From a virus, in IMG/VR virus record IMGVR_UViG_3300033149_002395, positions 1 to 22,182 of that record: 22,182 nucleotides of DNA; one strand, given 5' to 3'. The position numbers and the translations under genes are program-made. How positions within the stretch are numbered: the stretch's first letter is position 1; the number at the start of each line of letters is the position of its first letter. The notes under the pieces were generated by a model. That model searched no databases. It was given only the letters and a program-made list of their open reading frames with translations, and was not told the DNA's origin. Of this stretch, positions 1-8,441 are shown one piece after another.

Positions 1-84
1 AATATTGATTCCAGAACCACAATGGAAGCAACAATGTCAGTCAAATTTGTTCCAGATGGAGAATGGGACGTTACCCCGGCATAA
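1..84 (+). CDS. C-terminal end of a tail structural protein, probably tail tube (partial)
   Basis: The frame beginning at base 1 is open and ends at a TAA at 82-84, giving the last 27 residues of a protein that starts outside the window (…MSVKFVPDGEWDVTPA). The fragment is too short to identify by itself. In Mu-like and other myovirus tail operons the gene just before the frameshifted assembly chaperone and tape measure gene encodes the tail tube or a tube-like protein, so that assignment rests on gene order. The next gene starts only three bases after this stop, consistent with one operon. Confidence 0.6.
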   Translation, partial: NIDSRTTMEATMSVKFVPDGEWDVTPA

Positions 85-87
85 AAA

Positions 88-516
88 ATGGAAGAAAAAA
101 AAGAACCTGTTTTATCAGATGAAGCGGCACAGGCTGTTTTTCAAGAGATCCTTGATTATTATGATATTGAGTTCGACGATATTGTAAACGATCAGGGACA
201 GGAAGCTGCCAAGACATTAAAGAATAAAATGGTCCGGTCGATCCGAAAAGGAAAAATTGAAACCCGAATGCACGATGATATTGATAAGGGGTTTCAAATT
301 ATTCAGCACACAAGCACCGGAAAAGTGATTGAGTATAACGAATACAACGCCACTGCCGCCGAAGAAAGCGACAAGGGCAAGGGTATTTCAGCGGCTCAGT
401 ATCGCCTATTAGGATCATTGAGCGGTAAGGGTGCTGAGTTTATTAAGTCAAAACACAATTTACGTGGGCCTGACCTGAAACTTGCGGAATATATCGCTGT
501 ACTTTTTTTGCTGTAG
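88..516 (+). CDS. Tail assembly chaperone, short (zero-frame) product
   Basis: This 142-residue acidic, helix-rich protein lies directly upstream of the tape measure gene, the position of the lambda G / Mu gp41-type chaperones. Those proteins bind the tape measure protein in the cytoplasm and help the tail tube polymerise; they are absent from the finished virion. The ATG at 88 follows the previous stop by three bases and has no good Shine-Dalgarno sequence, so translation is probably coupled to the gene before. The sequence shows no catalytic motif. The last codons (CTT TTT TTG CTG TAG) form a slippery run that supports a second, longer product. The function comes from synteny plus the frameshift signature rather than recognisable sequence motifs. 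Confidence 0.75.
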   Translation: MEEKKEPVLSDEAAQAVFQEILDYYDIEFDDIVNDQGQEAAKTLKNKMVRSIRKGKIETRMHDDIDKGFQIIQHTSTGKVIEYNEYNATAAEESDKGKGISAAQYRLLGSLSGKGAEFIKSKHNLRGPDLKLAEYIAVLFLL

Positions 517-683
517 GGCCGGGAGATCGTCGAGACGGTCTTCCTACCGAGTGCCTAAAAATGATGGGGGCGTTATTTCAAAATCAGTCAATATCTGAGA
601 TCAGGAAATTGACCTATTCACAGTTAAAATTTTGGTACGCCGCTAGTCCACACAACCCAAAAAATAAACCGAAAGATGCCTAA
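88..683 (+). CDS. Tail assembly chaperone, -1 frameshift fusion product (join 88..510, 510..683)
   Basis: If ribosomes slip back one base at T TTT TTG (504-510), the reading frame avoids the TAG at 514-516. It then stays open through a further 57 codons to TAA at 681-683, giving a protein of about 198 residues. The added tail starts AVGPGDRRDGLPTEC and contains LTYSQLKFWYAASP, ending in a Lys-rich stretch. The extension has no independent start with a ribosome binding site and fills exactly the gap before the tape measure gene, whose ATG (676) overlaps its end by eight bases. In lambda and most long-tailed phages the G-T fusion made this way recruits tape measure protein to tail tube subunits. 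The ratio of short to long product is unknown here. Confidence 0.8.
504..544 (+). promoter_or_regulatory. Programmed -1 ribosomal frameshift signal
   Basis: The slippery heptamer T TTT TTG (504-510) fits X XXY YYZ in the zero frame. Ten bases downstream, GGGAGATCGT (521-530) pairs with ACGGTCTTCC (535-544) around a CGAG loop, giving a 10-bp stem with two G-U pairs. This is the classic heptamer-spacer-stem layout of a stimulated -1 frameshift, and both the stop that would be avoided and the extended frame are in place. Confidence 0.85.
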
Positions 684-2100
684 ATCAATGAGGGTAAAAA
701 CGAGGTTCGAAGCGTCGGAGAATGTCAGCAAGTCCGCTACCCGCATTGAAAAGAATGTCAGGCGCATGAACAAAGTAGCACAGGCCGGTTTTAAAGCGTC
801 CGCAAAAACTGCAAAACTTTTTGGTGGCGCTATGAAAGGAGTAGCATTAGGAGCAAAAGCCGCAGCCGCAGCCGCCGTTGGGGTTGTCGGTGCAGTATCA
901 GCAGCAGTAATCAAAACCGCAGAACTAGGCGACGAAGCCGCGAAAACAGGCCGTAGAATGGGCCTGTCCGCCGAAGCACTCCAAGAATTAAGATTTGCCG
1001 CAGATCGTCAAGGCGTTTCCTCTCAATTATTAGGATCATCCCTTACAGCACTTCAAAAACGAGTTGGAGAACTCAAAAACGGCACCGGTGCATTATATGG
1101 GTTCCTGAAAAAAACCGGAGATAAAGCACTTGCACGTCAATTAAAAGCCGCGAAAGGGACAGAAGAGGCCTTCGCAATTTTAACTACCAAAGTCAATCAA
1201 ATCAAAGACCCCATGAAAAAGGCCGCCTTTGCGTCCGCCGCTTTCAGTCGTGCCGGAATCGATATGATTAAAATGATGGAGGCCGGAAACGATGGAATTG
1301 CAGATCTCAGAAAAGAAGCCGTCAAATATGGGGCTGTGATCAGCAACGAGGCCGCCGGCAATTCTGAGATCTTCCTTGACGCATTGACAAATATGCAAAC
1401 CGCTTTCGGCGGCGTTGGAAAAGCTATTGGATCAACACTAATGCCTGCCTTGACTCCGATGATACAAGGTTTTGCTGATTTTATGGCGGCGAATCGTGGT
1501 CTTTTAAGCGGGGTATTAACTACCGCATTTACACAAATCACAACAGCAATAAAAGCACTTGCCGGTCCAGCAATGGAGATTTTTGGAGCGATTCAAAGTC
1601 ATATTACTAACATGGTTGATAAGTTCAAATTAGCGGCAGATAAGGCCGGATTGTTTGGAAGAATAAAAAACGCAATAAAAGCACTTGTTCCTGTCTTTAA
1701 AACTCTATTTGATATTGCTAAAACAGTTTTTGACGTGCTTGATAAAATTGGGGTAATTGATTTAATGGTTGCAGGGTTTGGACTTCTCGCTGATGGTATT
1801 GTGTTTGTTTCAAAAGCGTTTGTATCAATGTGGGCAAAAGTTAAGCCAATTATTGACGCGCTGGACTTTTCAGCAGTGAAAACCTTTTTGGGATTCGGAG
1901 CAGAAAAAGAAGAGAAAAAAGCGACCGTAACACCGCAGCCGAATTTACCAACAGGAGCAGCACAACCCGCTTTTGCAGGGGGAGCGGCACCGCCATTAAA
2001 TGTCAATGTCCAAAATAATATCAACGCTCAGAATATCGAGGTTGATACCACAGTCAAAGCCCCCGGAACGTCCGGCAATGTGGGGGTTAATAAATTCTAA
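676..2100 (+). CDS. Tail tape measure protein
   Basis: This 474-residue protein sets tail length by spanning the tail lumen and is injected ahead of the DNA. The N-terminus is basic and helical. A strongly hydrophobic Ala/Gly/Val segment follows at about residues 55-82, typical of the membrane-interacting part of tape measure proteins, and then long Ala-rich helices. The C-terminal 60 residues are low complexity with Pro, Ala and Asn and many VNVQNN-like residues. At the usual ~0.15 nm per residue it would give a tail of about 70 nm, at the short end for myoviruses. The ATG at 676 overlaps the end of the chaperone fusion; a second in-frame ATG at 688 is possible. Its stop overlaps the next start as TAATG. 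Confidence 0.88.
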   Translation: MPKSMRVKTRFEASENVSKSATRIEKNVRRMNKVAQAGFKASAKTAKLFGGAMKGVALGAKAAAAAAVGVVGAVSAAVIKTAELGDEAAKTGRRMGLSAEALQELRFAADRQGVSSQLLGSSLTALQKRVGELKNGTGALYGFLKKTGDKALARQLKAAKGTEEAFAILTTKVNQIKDPMKKAAFASAAFSRAGIDMIKMMEAGNDGIADLRKEAVKYGAVISNEAAGNSEIFLDALTNMQTAFGGVGKAIGSTLMPALTPMIQGFADFMAANRGLLSGVLTTAFTQITTAIKALAGPAMEIFGAIQSHITNMVDKFKLAADKAGLFGRIKNAIKALVPVFKTLFDIAKTVFDVLDKIGVIDLMVAGFGLLADGIVFVSKAFVSMWAKVKPIIDALDFSAVKTFLGFGAEKEEKKATVTPQPNLPTGAAQPAFAGGAAPPLNVNVQNNINAQNIEVDTTVKAPGTSGNVGVNKF

Positions 2101-3389
2101 TGCCAGCAATCGACCGACTAAAACCAGACATAAAACTTGTGTCACCTGTCAGTGACGGCAACCAAGAATTTTATGCAAAATGGATTGGCGACCCGATAAC
2201 CAAATCCAAAAAACTAGGTCTATTCGATTCCCCGAAAATCAAAGGAACCGTTGTACAGGATTTGGATGTCAAAGGGGATGTTTATCAATTTACGATTTAT
2301 TTTGATGATGAAGACCACGACGAAACAGCGGCGGTCTTTTGGGAGGCACTGAACGCGACAGGATCATGGACAATTGAACATCCAATCAGCGGCGTGATTG
2401 ACACGCTATATTTGACCGGCTCAACATGGGAGAATCAACCCGTTAAAAATATCGGATTCACTCAATTCTCAACAAATTGGATTCAGGGCTTGCCGGATGC
2501 CACAACGTTATCAATAGCAGAACGTGAGCAAGTTTTAAAATCGGATGTCTTTGACGCGATTGATTCGGCTATTGATCAGTTTATCGATAATATCAGCCTT
2601 GACAATTTTGAGCAATTCAACGCTGTTGTTTCCGGTGTAAATAAAGCAGTCGGAACGATCAAAAAGAATGTCAAGAAGTTTGAGAATTTACAGATTATCA
2701 ACCCGAGACTTGAGGCGCTTTTTAGGGGCATTGAATCAACAATATCAAGTTTTCCCCCTGATTTATCAGCGCTGGCTGGGCAATTTGTCGGGGTCTATGA
2801 GGCAGTCGGCCTTGCTCAAAACTCAGCGTTTGGCGCAATCGATAACATGATTAATCTTGTCAGCGGTGATGATATCACAGAGGACACCGGAGCGAGCGGG
2901 AGAAATGCGGCGGCGGTTGCTGAGTTCAATATGACTCTTGCAAACGCTGAAATATCAAGATCGGCACTACTCGGTGGGATCGAGACACGACAACAGGCCA
3001 TTGATGCAGCGGTTTTAATTGATCAGTATTTTAATGATATGGTGGCCGACTTGGATGCAGTTCAAGAAATTTTCCAAGATACACCAATTGAGAATCAATA
3101 TGTAACTCTTTCCGGGAGCTTTGGCGATCAACTGCAGGCAAACAGGAGAGCTATTCAATATTTGCTTTCTTCTTCGCTTGATCTAAAAATCGAAAGGCGG
3201 TTTACACTTAAGCGTCCACGGTCACCGCTGGAAATCGCATGGACTGAATTAGATGGACCCGGAGAAATAATTGAAGAGGACGGACTCAGAATTGATCAGA
3301 ATTTTGCTGATTTTTGCAGGTGGAACGATCTACACGGCAATGATATTTTGATTTTACCGGCAGGGGAAGAAGTGCGGGTTTTTGTATGA
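2100..3389 (+). CDS. DNA circularisation / tail completion protein, Mu gpN-like
   Basis: The N-terminal ~130 residues carry the pattern of the DNA_circ_N family (Mu gpN): KLGLFDSPKIKGTVVQDLDV, then a beta-rich stretch with YQFTIYFDDEDHD and later WIEHP-like and FSTNWI segments. In Mu-like phages gpN is a baseplate hub/tail completion component; the name DNA circularisation is historical. The middle (about residues 150-330) is helical, and the C-terminus has the IERRFTLKRPRSPLEIAWTE segment and the ending NDLHGNDILILPAGEEV that often precede the next baseplate gene. It starts by TAATG overlap with the tape measure gene and ends by ATGA overlap with the LysM gene, so these are probably translationally coupled. 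Confidence 0.82.
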   Translation: MPAIDRLKPDIKLVSPVSDGNQEFYAKWIGDPITKSKKLGLFDSPKIKGTVVQDLDVKGDVYQFTIYFDDEDHDETAAVFWEALNATGSWTIEHPISGVIDTLYLTGSTWENQPVKNIGFTQFSTNWIQGLPDATTLSIAEREQVLKSDVFDAIDSAIDQFIDNISLDNFEQFNAVVSGVNKAVGTIKKNVKKFENLQIINPRLEALFRGIESTISSFPPDLSALAGQFVGVYEAVGLAQNSAFGAIDNMINLVSGDDITEDTGASGRNAAAVAEFNMTLANAEISRSALLGGIETRQQAIDAAVLIDQYFNDMVADLDAVQEIFQDTPIENQYVTLSGSFGDQLQANRRAIQYLLSSSLDLKIERRFTLKRPRSPLEIAWTELDGPGEIIEEDGLRIDQNFADFCRWNDLHGNDILILPAGEEVRVFV

Positions 3390-3595
3390 GACCAAGACAA
3401 GGACAGCGATACACAACACAGCCCGGCGACACGCTCCCGAGCATAGCGGCGAGAGCATACGGGTTGCCAGGCAATTGGCCTTTGATCCGTGACGCCAATC
3501 AATTTAAGCTAAAAACAGCAACACTTGAGGACGTACAACCCGGCGAAACAATTTTTATTCCAGTTGATCAAACAATCGAGCAATTAAGACAATGA
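3386..3595 (+). CDS. LysM-domain baseplate protein, P2 gpX-like
   Basis: This 69-residue protein is almost a single LysM fold: YTTQPGDTLPSIAARAYG, then a central NWPLIRDAN segment and the closing LEDVQPGETIFIPVD. Small LysM proteins of this kind (tail protein X of P2, similar baseplate LysM proteins elsewhere) sit at the tail hub, where they hold the spike or contact peptidoglycan. It overlaps both neighbours by ATGA-type junctions. Its presence in a gp44-gp48 Mu-type series suggests a mosaic baseplate. The LysM identity is clear; the exact structural position is inferred from order. Confidence 0.82.
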   Translation: MRPRQGQRYTTQPGDTLPSIAARAYGLPGNWPLIRDANQFKLKTATLEDVQPGETIFIPVDQTIEQLRQ

Positions 3596-4641
3596 GAATC
3601 ATTTTAGGAAAACGAGAATTAAAAATAACGTCTGCAAGTATCCGGCGCACAATGGACACCGGAGCGGACGAATTTTCTTGTCTTATCCCAATGCCTGATC
3701 CTGATCCTGATATTGATCAAGAACTTTATAATTTAGTCAAACCACGGTCACTTACTGATTCAGAGGTTTGGATTGGGAATAAAAAACTATTGACCGGGAA
3801 TCTATACAAACGATCTCCGAGCCTGACAAACTCAGGTGCACAACTTCAATTGACCGGCTATTCCAAAACATACCGACTAATAAAATCAAACCCAAAAGAA
3901 CAGCGGGAATTTCTGAATCAATCACTTTTAGAAATAGCAAAATCATTTGCTTTGCCGTTTGGATTGTCGGTTGTTTCTGAAAGTGTGGATGCAGAAATAA
4001 ATGAAAAATTCGAGAATGAAAAAATCAGCGCAACAGATACCGTTTTTAATTTCCTTCAAAACTTGGCACGACAACGGGGGATTTTAATTTCAAATGATAT
4101 CCACGGGAATATTCTTTTTCACAGGGCCTGCACACAGCAAAAAACAGTCGGATCAATTGTTGAAGGGAGAGATGGAGAGATCCCATTAACAAGTAATTTC
4201 TCAGCAAGCTTTGATGACTCAAATCTGTTCCAAGTTTATCAATCTGTTGCTGATGCACCGTGGGCGTTTGAATCAAATGAGCCGGGCGGGATTTCAAAAG
4301 ATGATCGAATAAAAATACCGAGCTTTAAAACGGTACAGGCCAACAGTAACGTAGAGGGAGCCGGACAGAAAACTGTTGATTTTGCACGTAATCAGACCAT
4401 TGCGAAAGGGTTGTCAATCCCGTTTCAAGCAAATACTTGGTATGCCCCAAATGGTGAATTGTGGCAGGAAAACACGCTTGTTTCAATCGAGTCACCTACT
4501 CTTTTTATTCCCAATGGATTTACTTTTTTGATCAAAGATGTAGAATACAACCTTGATAGCTCAGGCGGGGAAACAGCGGCGTTGTCACTTGTTCCGCCGG
4601 CACTTTATACCGGAGGTGAAATAATCGAACCATGGGTATGA
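3592..4641 (+). CDS. Baseplate hub protein, Mu gp44 (gpP)-like
   Basis: At 349 residues this matches the usual size of Mu gp44/P2 gpD-type hubs, which form the trimeric ring linking tail tube to spike. Family-like features are the early beta-strands with RRTMDTGADEFSCLIP, the GNLYKRSPSLTNSGAQLQLTG segment, the helical FLNQSLLEIAKSFALPFGL stretch, and TDTVFNFLQNLARQRGILI followed by DIHGNILF. The C-terminal part has GQTW-like LWQENTLVSIESP and FLIKDVEYNLDSSGGETAALSLV, typical of this family. It begins within the LysM gene's stop and runs ten bases into the spike gene. Confidence 0.85.
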   Translation: MRIILGKRELKITSASIRRTMDTGADEFSCLIPMPDPDPDIDQELYNLVKPRSLTDSEVWIGNKKLLTGNLYKRSPSLTNSGAQLQLTGYSKTYRLIKSNPKEQREFLNQSLLEIAKSFALPFGLSVVSESVDAEINEKFENEKISATDTVFNFLQNLARQRGILISNDIHGNILFHRACTQQKTVGSIVEGRDGEIPLTSNFSASFDDSNLFQVYQSVADAPWAFESNEPGGISKDDRIKIPSFKTVQANSNVEGAGQKTVDFARNQTIAKGLSIPFQANTWYAPNGELWQENTLVSIESPTLFIPNGFTFLIKDVEYNLDSSGGETAALSLVPPALYTGGEIIEPWV

Positions 4642-5126
4642 TCACAGGGACAGTCACAGGACAATCAATCGAAAGTTACCGGGGATCTCTACCGGTGAGA
4701 CTTTTAAAAGTCCAACTCTTGGGAAACTTCCCGGAGCGGATCGAATGGTTTGATGTCACCGGAGAAGATACAGCCCCTTTGCCGGGTGATAAAGTAGTGG
4801 TTTGGCAGATTGCTGAAAATTATAAAATCGCAGTTGCAACCAAAGATCTGATCACGGCTGCAGTAGATGCCGGAGAAAGAAAGTTTTACAGCCGGGATTC
4901 AGGTGGAAATATTAAATCGGTGATCTATCTAAAAAATGATGGAACAATTGAACTAAATGACGCTGATGATTCAGCCGTTTTGTTTAGCAAATTGGATGCC
5001 AAACTGCAAATATTAGTCACAGCAATTAATGCGGCCTTTGCGACAAAACAGGATTCAACAGGCGCACCGGGAACCCTATCACTTGATCTTTCAACCGCAG
5101 AATCTCAGACATTAAAAATATCATGA
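4632..5126 (+). CDS. Baseplate central spike protein, Mu gp45-like
   Basis: This 164-residue protein follows the hub gene and matches the Mu gp45 / P2 gpV group, the trimeric needle that pierces the outer membrane or cell surface. It has an N-terminal OB-like beta segment (LLKVQLLGNFPERIEWFDVTGEDTAPLPGDKVVV), then a short beta-repeat stretch with FYSRDSGGNIKSVIYLKNDG and IELNDADDSAVLF, typical of the spike shaft. A C-terminal helix plus low-complexity end follow. There is no obvious HxH iron-binding tip. It starts inside the end of the hub gene (a second ATG lies at 4638) and ends with an ATGA overlap. Confidence 0.82.
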   Translation: MGMITGTVTGQSIESYRGSLPVRLLKVQLLGNFPERIEWFDVTGEDTAPLPGDKVVVWQIAENYKIAVATKDLITAAVDAGERKFYSRDSGGNIKSVIYLKNDGTIELNDADDSAVLFSKLDAKLQILVTAINAAFATKQDSTGAPGTLSLDLSTAESQTLKIS

Positions 5127-5581
5127 ATATTTACGAGGGAGATCCCAAAATAGTTTTAGGGCCGAACGGGTCGAGGATTGTCTATAAAGGCGGTCAGCCC
5201 GTCATGGATCGTGGGATTGAAAACAGCGTTTTTGTCGATCTTGGCACAAAAAAACGAGGCGTTGATAGTCATCAAAAAGGGTGGGTTGGTAATTATTTGA
5301 TGCGTGATCCTGATCAACGGATCGGAACAGATTATCAGGACACGTTTGAAAACCAGCCTATTACTTTGGCGGGACTCGCAACCCGAGAACAGACAACAAA
5401 GGCGGCTTTAAAAGGCGCGATTTATGGGGCTGTATCGTCAAAAGTCACAAACCCGAATACTGACAAAATCATAAATAAAATATTAATTGGGCCGCCTGCA
5501 GGAGCGTTTGAATTTAGAACAGAGACATTTTCCCAATTATGGCAATTCCAAGCAACTGAACCAGCTAACGAGCGCATTTAA
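5123..5581 (+). CDS. Baseplate wedge protein, Mu gp46-like
   Basis: The protein has 152 residues. Family features are the early DIENSVFVDLGT-like segment (here GIENSVFVDLGTKKRG), WVGNYLMRDPDQRIGTDY with conserved Trp/Gly, and a helical middle with LATREQTTKAALKGAI before a C-terminal beta part. Mu gp46 and P2 gpW-type proteins join the central hub to the wedge ring during baseplate assembly. It lies between spike and baseplate J genes, the canonical order. It begins at an ATGA overlap and ends at TAATG. Confidence 0.8.
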   Translation: MNIYEGDPKIVLGPNGSRIVYKGGQPVMDRGIENSVFVDLGTKKRGVDSHQKGWVGNYLMRDPDQRIGTDYQDTFENQPITLAGLATREQTTKAALKGAIYGAVSSKVTNPNTDKIINKILIGPPAGAFEFRTETFSQLWQFQATEPANERI

Positions 5582-6777
5582 TGGCATTCCAAACGCAGAC
5601 AGTACAAGAGCTTTTTGATTCGTCACTTGCTTTTATTGAGTCAAAAATAGGACAGGAAACACCGACAGCGGACAAAGCGTATAATCGAATTTTGGCTGGA
5701 TTGCTTTCTATGCTCCTGTCAATCCTGCTTAAATTTGCTACCGACAAGGCCAAGGAAGTTTTGACTATTTCAGCCTCAATTGTCGGGTTGCGGGTGATCG
5801 GTCAAGGCCGGAATATCACAGAAAAAGAGGCTGTATCTGCAGTGATCGTTTTCACGGTCCCCGCTACAACCGGCACGATTATTGACACGTCTGTGATTTA
5901 TACCGCAGACGATACAGGCGTGATTTATCATCCTGATGCACAAGTTACAGCGGTTGCAGGAGTCGCAACAATCACAGCCACCGCAGAAACGCAGGGGGTT
6001 GTGGGTAATCTCAGCGTTGGACAAACGCTAAAAGCAGATCGTGAAATATCAGGAGCAGAGCAAACCGGCACTGTGGCAGGATCAGTCACAACAGGAGCCG
6101 AAGCCGAAGAGGTGGAAGCTTACCGGCAACGATTACTTGATGACGAACGGACAGAGGGCGGCGGGTCTGATAGTGCTGATTACCGGAAAAATTCAGAAAA
6201 AACACCGGGAGTTTTTCGGTCTTTCCCATACACCGGAAACCCTACTTTTTTACAAACAGCCGTTGGAGCAATAAACCCCGGAGAAAGAACCGTTTTTATT
6301 AAAGCAGATGCCTCAATTGATGTTGATGGAGTTGCACCGCAATCATTGCTTGATTCAGCTAGGGATTATATTCAATACGATCAGGACACCGGACTTGCAA
6401 ACGAGGCGTTAGGGTGTGATGGAGATTCCACGCTTTGGGTTGAGTCAATTTATAACACTACGTTTTTTGTAGTGATCTCGACTCTTGACGTTCCCGTGGA
6501 TTTAGAAGCACAGGTCAAAACGGATATTGAAACCGCTTTGAAAACATATTTTAGAACCGTTGTGCAGTTTATTTCTGGTCTTGATTTTATCGGGGATAAA
6601 AACGACACGATCACAACGGGAACAGTTTCAAAAGTGATTCAAGATATTATTTCAGCAGCGGGAGGGAGTTTTTTGTCGGTGGCATTTAATACCGGTGCCG
6701 GGAGTATTCCGCAATATTCACCCGGAGCCGGAGAACTTGTAAAACTTGCCGATGTCGGGGGCGTGAGTTATGTTTAA
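5581..6777 (+). CDS. Baseplate J protein, Mu gp47-like
   Basis: This 398-residue protein fits the Baseplate_J family (Mu gp47, P2 gpJ), the main wedge component joining adjacent wedges. The N-terminus has QELFDSSLAFIE and a helical stretch to about residue 60. A beta-rich central domain follows, with VIVFTVPATTGTIIDTSVIYTADDTGVIYHPDAQ and VGNLSVGQTL. Next is the hallmark EEVEAYRQRLLDDERTEGGGSDSADYR segment near residues 175-205, which resembles the conserved E-x-YR-RLL…GGt.aDY core of the family. The C-terminal half carries the wedge-forming part. The start overlaps the gp46 stop and the end overlaps the gp48 start by eight bases. Confidence 0.88.
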   Translation: MAFQTQTVQELFDSSLAFIESKIGQETPTADKAYNRILAGLLSMLLSILLKFATDKAKEVLTISASIVGLRVIGQGRNITEKEAVSAVIVFTVPATTGTIIDTSVIYTADDTGVIYHPDAQVTAVAGVATITATAETQGVVGNLSVGQTLKADREISGAEQTGTVAGSVTTGAEAEEVEAYRQRLLDDERTEGGGSDSADYRKNSEKTPGVFRSFPYTGNPTFLQTAVGAINPGERTVFIKADASIDVDGVAPQSLLDSARDYIQYDQDTGLANEALGCDGDSTLWVESIYNTTFFVVISTLDVPVDLEAQVKTDIETALKTYFRTVVQFISGLDFIGDKNDTITTGTVSKVIQDIISAAGGSFLSVAFNTGAGSIPQYSPGAGELVKLADVGGVSYV

Positions 6778-7600
6778 TCTGATCCGACCCGTTCTTAATG
6801 CCTTAAAACCTCATGGGGCATTGTGGGAGCCTGAACCGGATGAAGGGCTTGATAATCAATGGGCAGGGATTACCGATGCACTTGATACAGAGGGCCGAGC
6901 GTTAGCGGATACACTAGCAGATATCAGAAACCCAAGAAAAACCTCTGTTTTCACCGACCTTGAACGGAATTATGGGATTCAGCCGAATGAAAATATTTTA
7001 CTTGATACAAGAATCGCACGACTTGAGCAAAAAGTTTATCAGGGTTCGAAGGTCAACTCAATTGATGATCTGCAAGCCGAACTGATCAGAGCCGGGTTTG
7101 ATTTGCAGGTCCACAAAAACGATCCTCCTGTTGATCCTGCAATATTTCTTGATCAGTCATTTCAAATGACCGCCGGTTCAGATTTTGCTTACGCCGGTTA
7201 TAATGATGGGGTTAATATTTTGGCCTTTGCCGGGACTCTTGGCGGGGAAATGCTTGTCAATACTCCGATTTTCACACAAACGCCGGCAGTTGAAATGCAA
7301 GCCGGTGGGGCGTTCGGATATGCCGGTTTTACGAGTGACGGGATTGATTTTGAATCAACCGCCGGGTATTTCAATGCATTGGAAAGGATTGATTTGGAAT
7401 ATCCAATTCCAACAGATTTAATCTATTGGCCGTTGGTGTTTTTTGTTGGTGGTGACGCAACACGCGATCCGGTAACGGATGAATTAACATCCATTCAATC
7501 CGGTTTTGTTGACAGCAATAGGCGCGATGAATTAAAAGCACTGATTCTTTCTGATAAAAATGCGGGAACTTGGTGTGGTTTGATAATCATTTTCACATAA
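6770..7600 (+). CDS. Baseplate/tail protein, Mu gp48-like (DUF2313)
   Basis: This 276-residue protein has the DUF2313 pattern: N-terminal LLRPVLNALKPHGALWEPE-like start, a helical region with LADTLADIRNPRKT and DLERNYGI, then ARLEQKVYQGSK and a beta part. Mu gp48 is a wedge component preceding the fibres. Two similar stretches at about residues 133-152 and 177-197 share the pattern M-x-AG-x-x-FxYAG and flank GGEMLVNTPIF; glycine- and Ala-rich segments of this kind are seen in other family members. The C-terminus has YWPLVFFVGGDATRDP and DELKALILSDKNAGTWCGLIIIF. It overlaps baseplate J by eight bases. Confidence 0.8.
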   Translation: MFNLIRPVLNALKPHGALWEPEPDEGLDNQWAGITDALDTEGRALADTLADIRNPRKTSVFTDLERNYGIQPNENILLDTRIARLEQKVYQGSKVNSIDDLQAELIRAGFDLQVHKNDPPVDPAIFLDQSFQMTAGSDFAYAGYNDGVNILAFAGTLGGEMLVNTPIFTQTPAVEMQAGGAFGYAGFTSDGIDFESTAGYFNALERIDLEYPIPTDLIYWPLVFFVGGDATRDPVTDELTSIQSGFVDSNRRDELKALILSDKNAGTWCGLIIIFT

Positions 7601-7606
7601 AAAATT

Positions 7607-8434
7607 ATGAAAAAAGTAGAGAATACAATTTTAAATTATTCCGGCACGTTTCCGAATTCACTTGCTATTGATGCAAGCGGGGCGGGGTTGACGGATGGAT
7701 CAGAGTTCACCGCGGCGTATATCAACAATTTTGTTTTTGGGATCTCACAGGCTGTTTTGGATTATTCCGGTGTCACTCCGAACGGAGTTGCAGAGGCCGC
7801 AGGAGCTTCCCAATTTATTGAGGGGATGCAGAAAGGGGCTGGATTATTGCCAGGGCTTGTCATGGAGTGGAATCTTGCTGTAGATCCTGCAGCAATCGGT
7901 TTTCGTGGGCTGTTACTTTCCGGCCAAGGTGTTTTAAGGGCGAATTACCCCGAGCTAGATACAAATAATTATGTCGGTGATGGAAACAACGCAGCAGTTG
8001 CAGCGGCAGGCGGGGCTTATTTTAGAGCGGATAATTCAGACGGATCAAGTCCAAATATTGCCGGGGTTTATTTGATTTTACCGGAGTCGAGAGGTTATGC
8101 CCCAAGGGGCTTGGATGTTGCGGCCAGTGTTGATCCACAGGGAGCAAGCCGTGTTTTGGGAGATAATCAGATTGATGCTAGTCAACGCATTACGGGTAAA
8201 ATTGGGCAAGAAGCAACTGGCGCATTTGGGTATTTTCATACCAGCGGAACAGACGGTGTTTTCGCTGGTTCAGCACCCGCAACGTATGTATTTCCAGCTG
8301 CAGGGGCAAGCGCAATCTCATCACGTACAGCGGATTTTGATTCTGATACGTCTGTTTCTCCAAACGCCGCAAAAACAGACGATGTAGAAACCCGCATGTC
8401 AAACCGTTCAACAAAATACGTTGTAATTTATTAG
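7607..8434 (+). CDS. Tail fibre / collar-type adhesin
   Basis: This 275-residue Gly/Ala/Ser-rich protein follows gp48, where Mu-like phages place the receptor-binding fibre. The N-terminus resembles fibre anchor segments. The C-terminal third carries the collar-domain signature: YLILPESRGYAPRGLDVAAS, then RVLGDNQIDASQRITG, a beta-rich variable segment, and the ending ETRMSNRSTKYVVIY, which resembles the conserved ETRPxNVAxxYxIxY end of collar fibres. It starts six bases after the previous stop with little Shine-Dalgarno sequence (only A-rich bases upstream). It is the likely determinant of host adsorption; no reverse transcriptase or template repeat suggesting diversification is present. Confidence 0.78.
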   Translation: MKKVENTILNYSGTFPNSLAIDASGAGLTDGSEFTAAYINNFVFGISQAVLDYSGVTPNGVAEAAGASQFIEGMQKGAGLLPGLVMEWNLAVDPAAIGFRGLLLSGQGVLRANYPELDTNNYVGDGNNAAVAAAGGAYFRADNSDGSSPNIAGVYLILPESRGYAPRGLDVAASVDPQGASRVLGDNQIDASQRITGKIGQEATGAFGYFHTSGTDGVFAGSAPATYVFPAAGASAISSRTADFDSDTSVSPNAAKTDDVETRMSNRSTKYVVIY

Positions 8435-8441
8435 GAGACAA

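Noticed and set aside
5-187. 60-aa ORF at the left edge, + strand
   Set aside because: It overlaps the end of the structural gene and start of the chaperone in another frame, with Lys-rich low-complexity translation and no ribosome binding site.
1599-2024. Minus-strand 141-aa ORF opposite the tape measure gene
   Set aside because: It lies fully antisense to a clear coding gene and has no start signals or neighbours on its strand; Ala-rich coding leaves few stops on the opposite strand.
7166-7362. Internal duplication in the gp48-like gene as a novel insertion
   Set aside because: The repeated AG-x-x-FxYAG pattern resembles the beta-rich segment seen in this family, so it is more likely normal family architecture.
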